From an uncultured Mediterraneibacter sp. (GTDB lineage Bacteria > Bacillota > Clostridia > Lachnospirales > Lachnospiraceae), in NCBI GenBank assembly GCA_934309345.1, contig CAKRDD010000001.1:124001-188000 (forward strand): a DNA stretch of 64,000 nt. The letters run 5' to 3'. The stretch's first letter is position 1. Each line of letters opens with the position of its first letter. Positions 60,342 through 64,000 of this stretch are shown one piece after another. Below the pieces are notes generated by a model. The model searched no databases. It was not told where the DNA came from and worked only from the letters and a program-made list of their open reading frames with translations. Made by a program: the position numbers and the translations under genes.

Positions 60342-62206
60342 GGATAGAAAACAGAATGCAGCTCCAGTTATGGAGAGAAGAGTGTAAGGAAAAGCGGCAG
60401 AAAGAAAACTGCTGTATTCTGGTCTGCGGAGGAACAGGCTGTCTGGCAGGAGGTTCAGATAAAATCTATGCCCGCTTGAAAGAGCTGACTTCCAATATGG
60501 ATCATGTGACGGTGAAAATCGGTGAAGAGATCGCTCATGTGGGACTTAAGATGAGTGGATGTCATGGATTCTGTGAGATGGGGCCTCTGGTTCGTATTGA
60601 GCCTTATAACTATCTGTATCTGAAAGTAAAACTGGAAGACTGTGAAGAGATTTTTGAAAAGACAATTCTTCATGGAGAACCGGTTACAAGACTGATGTAT
60701 GAAGATGGTGGTCATGTATATCAGACACAGGAAGAGATTCCATTTTACGCAAAACAGACCCGTCTTGTGTTGAGAAACTGTGGTCATATTGATGCGGAGC
60801 ATATTGAGGATGCAATGGCAGTAGGCGCATATGAGTCTTTTGAAAAAGCTGTTTTTGAAATGACTCCGGAAGCAGTGATTAAGACGGTTACAGATGCAGG
60901 TCTTCGCGGAAGAGGTGGAGCAGGATTCCCGGCCGGAAGAAAATGGTCACAGGTAGCAAGTCAGCCGGAAAAGATCCGTTATGTAGTCTGTAACGGTGAT
61001 GAAGGAGATCCGGGTGCATTTATGGATCGAAGTGTTATGGAAGGTGATCCGCACCGAATGATCGAAGGTATGATGCTGGCAGCTTATGCAGTACAGGCTC
61101 AGGAAGGATATATTTATGTTCGTGCAGAGTATCCGCTGGCAGTACGAAGACTGCAGATCGCTATCGCTCAGGCGGAAGAGAAAGGACTTCTGGGAGATAA
61201 TATTCTCGGAACAGGATTCAGCTTCAAATTACATATCAATCGCGGAGCAGGTGCTTTTGTATGTGGTGAAGGTTCCGCACTTACAGCTTCAATCGAAGGC
61301 AAGCGTGGTATGCCAAGAGTAAAACCACCGAGAACAGTAGAACAGGGATTATGGGAGAAACCAACTGTATTGAATAACGTTGAGACTTATGCGAATATCC
61401 CTATGATCATAAAAAATGGAGCAGACTGGTACAGCCGTATCGGCACACCACAAAGTCCTGGAACGAAGGCATTTGCCCTTACCGGAAATGTAAAAAATAC
61501 CGGATTGATCGAAGTGCCTATGGGAATTAGTCTTCGAGAAATTATTTTCGATATCGGAGGCGGAATTAAAGATGACAAAGGCTTTAAAGCAGTTCAGATT
61601 GGTGGACCATCCGGTGGATGTCTGGTAGAATCCCAGCTTGACAGTAAGATGGATTTTGATTCACTGTCAAAAATCGGTGCCATGATCGGTTCCGGTGGAC
61701 TTGTTGTTATGGATGAAGATACCTGTATGGTAGAAGTAGCCAGATTCTTTATGAACTTTACACAGAGAGAAAGCTGTGGAAAATGCGTTCCGTGCAGAGA
61801 GGGAACCAAGCGTATGCTGGAGATCCTGGAGCGTATTGTTGCCGGAAACGGAGAAATGAGCGATCTTGATGAACTGGAAGAACTTGCAGATATGATTGAA
61901 AATACTGCTTTATGTGGTCTTGGAAAGAGTGCACCAAAGCCGGTTGTAAGTACGATCCATGCGTTCCGGAAAGAGTATGAGGAACATATAGTAGATAAGA
62001 AATGTCGCGCAGGAGTCTGTTCTAATCTCCGCGTGTTTAAGATTGATCCGGAGAAATGTAAAGGATGTTCAAAATGTGCGAAGAACTGCCCGGTAAATGC
62101 AATCACAGGAAAAATAAAATCACCATTTACAATTGATAATTCAAAGTGCATCAAGTGTGGAAGTTGTATCGATAACTGCCCATTTGGAGCTGTTTATACA
62201 GAGTAG
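60338..62206 (+). CDS. hydB: Hydrogenase NADH/FMN-binding subunit HydB (NuoF-like)
   Basis: 622 residues. N-terminal thioredoxin-like [2Fe-2S] part (CGGTGCLAGGS, CHGFCEMGP), NuoF core with GRGGAGFPAGRKWS (NADH/FMN) and CGKCVPCREGTKR near 478-490 ([4Fe-4S]), and two C-terminal [4Fe-4S] motifs (CKGCSKCAKNCPVN, CIKCGSCIDNCPFG). It is the likely site of flavin-based electron bifurcation between NADH and ferredoxin. Confidence 0.95.
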   Translation: MRIENRMQLQLWREECKEKRQKENCCILVCGGTGCLAGGSDKIYARLKELTSNMDHVTVKIGEEIAHVGLKMSGCHGFCEMGPLVRIEPYNYLYLKVKLEDCEEIFEKTILHGEPVTRLMYEDGGHVYQTQEEIPFYAKQTRLVLRNCGHIDAEHIEDAMAVGAYESFEKAVFEMTPEAVIKTVTDAGLRGRGGAGFPAGRKWSQVASQPEKIRYVVCNGDEGDPGAFMDRSVMEGDPHRMIEGMMLAAYAVQAQEGYIYVRAEYPLAVRRLQIAIAQAEEKGLLGDNILGTGFSFKLHINRGAGAFVCGEGSALTASIEGKRGMPRVKPPRTVEQGLWEKPTVLNNVETYANIPMIIKNGADWYSRIGTPQSPGTKAFALTGNVKNTGLIEVPMGISLREIIFDIGGGIKDDKGFKAVQIGGPSGGCLVESQLDSKMDFDSLSKIGAMIGSGGLVVMDEDTCMVEVARFFMNFTQRESCGKCVPCREGTKRMLEILERIVAGNGEMSDLDELEELADMIENTALCGLGKSAPKPVVSTIHAFRKEYEEHIVDKKCRAGVCSNLRVFKIDPEKCKGCSKCAKNCPVNAITGKIKSPFTIDNSKCIKCGSCIDNCPFGAVYTE

Positions 62207-62221
62207 GGAGGATAGAGATTT

Positions 62222-63916
62222 ATGGGAATTATGACGATTGACGGACAGTCCATTGAGTTCACAGATGAACCTAATGTGTTGTCCGTAATAAGAAAAGCCG
62301 GGATTGATATCCCTACCTTGTGTTATCATTCAGAATTGTCGATCTATGGTGCGTGCAGATTATGTACAGTAGAAGATAGCAGAGGGAAAACATTTGCTTC
62401 TTGTTCAGAAAAGCCGAGAGACGGGATGGTTATTTATACGAATACACCAAGACTGATGCGCTACCGGAAGCTGATCCTGGAACTGCTTCTGGCTGCTCAC
62501 TGCAGAGATTGTACGACCTGTATCAAGAGCGGAGAATGTCATTTGCAGGAACTGGCTCACCGCATGGGAGTTCATGAGATCCGTTTTGAAAATGTAAGAG
62601 AAACTCAGCCGATTGACACGAGTTCACACGCCATCATCCGGGATCCGAATAAATGTATCCTGTGCGGTGACTGTGTCAGAATGTGTGATAATGTACAGAA
62701 TATCAACGCGATTGATTTCGCATACCGCGGAACAGACGCGCAGGTAATGCCGGCATTTAATAAGAAAATCGCAGAAACAGACTGTGTAGGCTGTGGACAG
62801 TGTCGTGTTGTCTGTCCTACAGGTGCAATCAGCATTCATACCAATATTGATGAAGTGTGGGAAGCTCTGGCAGATAAGAATACAAAAGTGATCGCTCAGA
62901 TCGCTCCGGCTGTACGTGTTGCGATCGGTGATAACTTTGGTTATGCCAAAGGTGAAAATGTGATGGGCAAACTCGTTGGAGTATTGCATCGTCTGGGATT
63001 TGATGAAGTATATGACACATCTTATGGCGCAGACCTGACAGTTGTGGAAGAATCAAAAGAATTTATCGAGAGATTTACTTCCGGTGAGAAGATGCCACTC
63101 TTTACATCCTGTTGCCCGGCATGGGTAAAATATTGTGAGAATAAATATCCGGAATTCGTGCCGAATCTTTCAACATGCAGATCACCGCAGCAGATGTTTG
63201 GAGCTGTTGTAAGAGAGTATTATAAAGATCCTGAGAAAAATGAAGGAAAGAAGATTGTATCTGTATCTATTATGCCTTGTACAGCGAAGAAGGAAGAAAT
63301 CTTACGACCGGAATCTTATACAAATGGCAAGCAGGATGTTGATTACGTGCTGACAACAACAGAGATTGTAAGAATGATCCGCAAATCCGGTATTGTGTTT
63401 GATAAGGTTGAGATCGAAGCTGCTGATGTGCCGTTTGGTATTGGTTCCGGAAGTGGTGTGATCTTCGGTGTTACCGGTGGTGTTACCGAAGCAGTACTCC
63501 GCAGACTGCAGCAGGGACATAACAGAGTAGACATGGAGTCTATTAAAAAGAGCGGTGTGCGCGGAGATGATGGCATTAAAGTGCTGACTTATAATTATAA
63601 TGGAAGAGAGATTAAGGCAGCAGTTGTAAATGGTCTGGCAAATGCAGACAAGGTATTGCAGCAGATTAAAAATCACGAAGCAGAGTATGATTTTGTAGAA
63701 GTGATGGCCTGCCGCAGAGGATGTATCATGGGCGGAGGCCAGCCGGTGAACGCAGGACCGAGAACAAGAAAAGCAAGAATGAAGGGCTTGTATGATACAG
63801 ATGTAAACACCCAGATCAAGAAATCAAATGAGAACCCAATGATCCTTTCACTGTATGATTCTTTATTGAAGGGAAAAGAACATGAACTTCTTCATAGAAA
63901 TTTCTCCGGTAAATAA
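62222..63916 (+). CDS. hydA: [FeFe] hydrogenase catalytic subunit HydA
   Basis: 564 residues. N-terminal [2Fe-2S] (CYHSELSIYGACRLCTVE), His-ligated [4Fe-4S] (HCRDCTTCIKSGEC), two [4Fe-4S] clusters (CILCGDCVRMCDN, CVGCGQCRVVCPTG), and the H-cluster signatures TSCCPAW (L1, near 296), MPCTAKKEE (L2, near 350) and MACRRGCIMGGGQP (L3, near 495). It makes or uses H2; maturation by HydF (2114-3355) with HydE and HydG elsewhere. GGAGG site 10 nt before the ATG. Third gene of the hydCBA operon. Confidence 0.97.
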   Translation: MGIMTIDGQSIEFTDEPNVLSVIRKAGIDIPTLCYHSELSIYGACRLCTVEDSRGKTFASCSEKPRDGMVIYTNTPRLMRYRKLILELLLAAHCRDCTTCIKSGECHLQELAHRMGVHEIRFENVRETQPIDTSSHAIIRDPNKCILCGDCVRMCDNVQNINAIDFAYRGTDAQVMPAFNKKIAETDCVGCGQCRVVCPTGAISIHTNIDEVWEALADKNTKVIAQIAPAVRVAIGDNFGYAKGENVMGKLVGVLHRLGFDEVYDTSYGADLTVVEESKEFIERFTSGEKMPLFTSCCPAWVKYCENKYPEFVPNLSTCRSPQQMFGAVVREYYKDPEKNEGKKIVSVSIMPCTAKKEEILRPESYTNGKQDVDYVLTTTEIVRMIRKSGIVFDKVEIEAADVPFGIGSGSGVIFGVTGGVTEAVLRRLQQGHNRVDMESIKKSGVRGDDGIKVLTYNYNGREIKAAVVNGLANADKVLQQIKNHEAEYDFVEVMACRRGCIMGGGQPVNAGPRTRKARMKGLYDTDVNTQIKKSNENPMILSLYDSLLKGKEHELLHRNFSGK

Positions 63917-63941
63917 AGAATCCGTTTTGTAAAGGAACAGT

Positions 63942-64000
63942 ATGTTAAGTGGTGAGAGTATGTCATACAGCACTATACAATATCAACAAAAATGCGAATT
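63942..64000 (+). CDS. Possible start of a further gene (cut by the window end)
   Basis: An ATG at 63942 preceded by AAAGGA opens a frame that runs off the window after 19 codons; a second in-frame ATG is at 63960. Too short to identify, and it may be chance. Confidence 0.25.
   Translation, partial: MLSGESMSYSTIQYQQKCE

Overview
The window reads as chromosomal DNA of a strictly anaerobic Firmicute, most likely a gut Lachnospiraceae (Dorea / Coprococcus comes / Mediterraneibacter type). This rests on the S10-spc-alpha ribosomal region with a Clostridia-type gene set, the [FeFe]-hydrogenase genes (hydF plus a NADH/ferredoxin-type hydCBA set), a flavodiiron protein, bifunctional AdhE, a selenocysteine tRNA and the AGGAGG-type ribosome binding sites. 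The taxonomic call is inference from gene content; no marker was searched.

Layout. 1-3355: end of a threonine/serine exporter gene, a DUF3343 Se/S-carrier-like protein, flavodiiron protein FprA, tRNA-Sec(TCA) and the hydrogenase maturation GTPase HydF. 3356-4306: a long intergenic stretch with a terminator hairpin, a foldable region that may be a non-coding RNA, a divergent strong promoter with a very short terminated transcript, a 26-codon ORF, and the S10 operon promoter and leader. 4307-20218: ribosomal genes rpsJ to rplO, secY, adk, infA, then a terminator and new promoter, rpmJ, a structured leader, rpsM, rpsK, rpsD, rpoA and rplQ.

20306-34124 is the most unusual part: an apparent operon, directly behind rplQ, of a MATE transporter fused to an anti-sigma-type ATPase domain, a 2996-residue three-module NRPS (A-T-C-A-T-C-A-T-reductase), a STAS-domain protein, a membrane PP2C phosphatase with its own kinase-like ATPase domain, and an Sfp-type phosphopantetheinyl transferase. 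The parts of a partner-switching pathway are present without a sigma factor. The simplest reading is a linear tripeptide aldehyde (or its cyclised product) whose making or export is controlled by a signal outside the cell.

34190-50063 holds adhE under tandem Rex-like operators, a small-molecule kinase-like protein, a SleB-type wall hydrolase, a HAD phosphatase, UppP, an amino-acid ABC transporter whose binding protein looks circularly permuted, MutY, a lipid-related cluster (TetR, DAG-kinase-like, GDPD, PAP2) and trpS. 50064-64000 contains a 52-bp tandem repeat array, tRNA-Arg(ACG), a PTS EIIC-type membrane protein, a small alarmone synthetase, a TPR lipoprotein, HflX, a lone PduB-like microcompartment shell protein with an SDR reductase, a solitary ParA-type ATPase, an AraC regulator and the hydrogenase operon hydC-hydB-hydA.

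A family of short elements bounded by a GTTACTGTTCAC-type inverted repeat recurs across the window (602, 41299, 43939, 48785, 51251 and 53943), including two full-size 142-bp elements.
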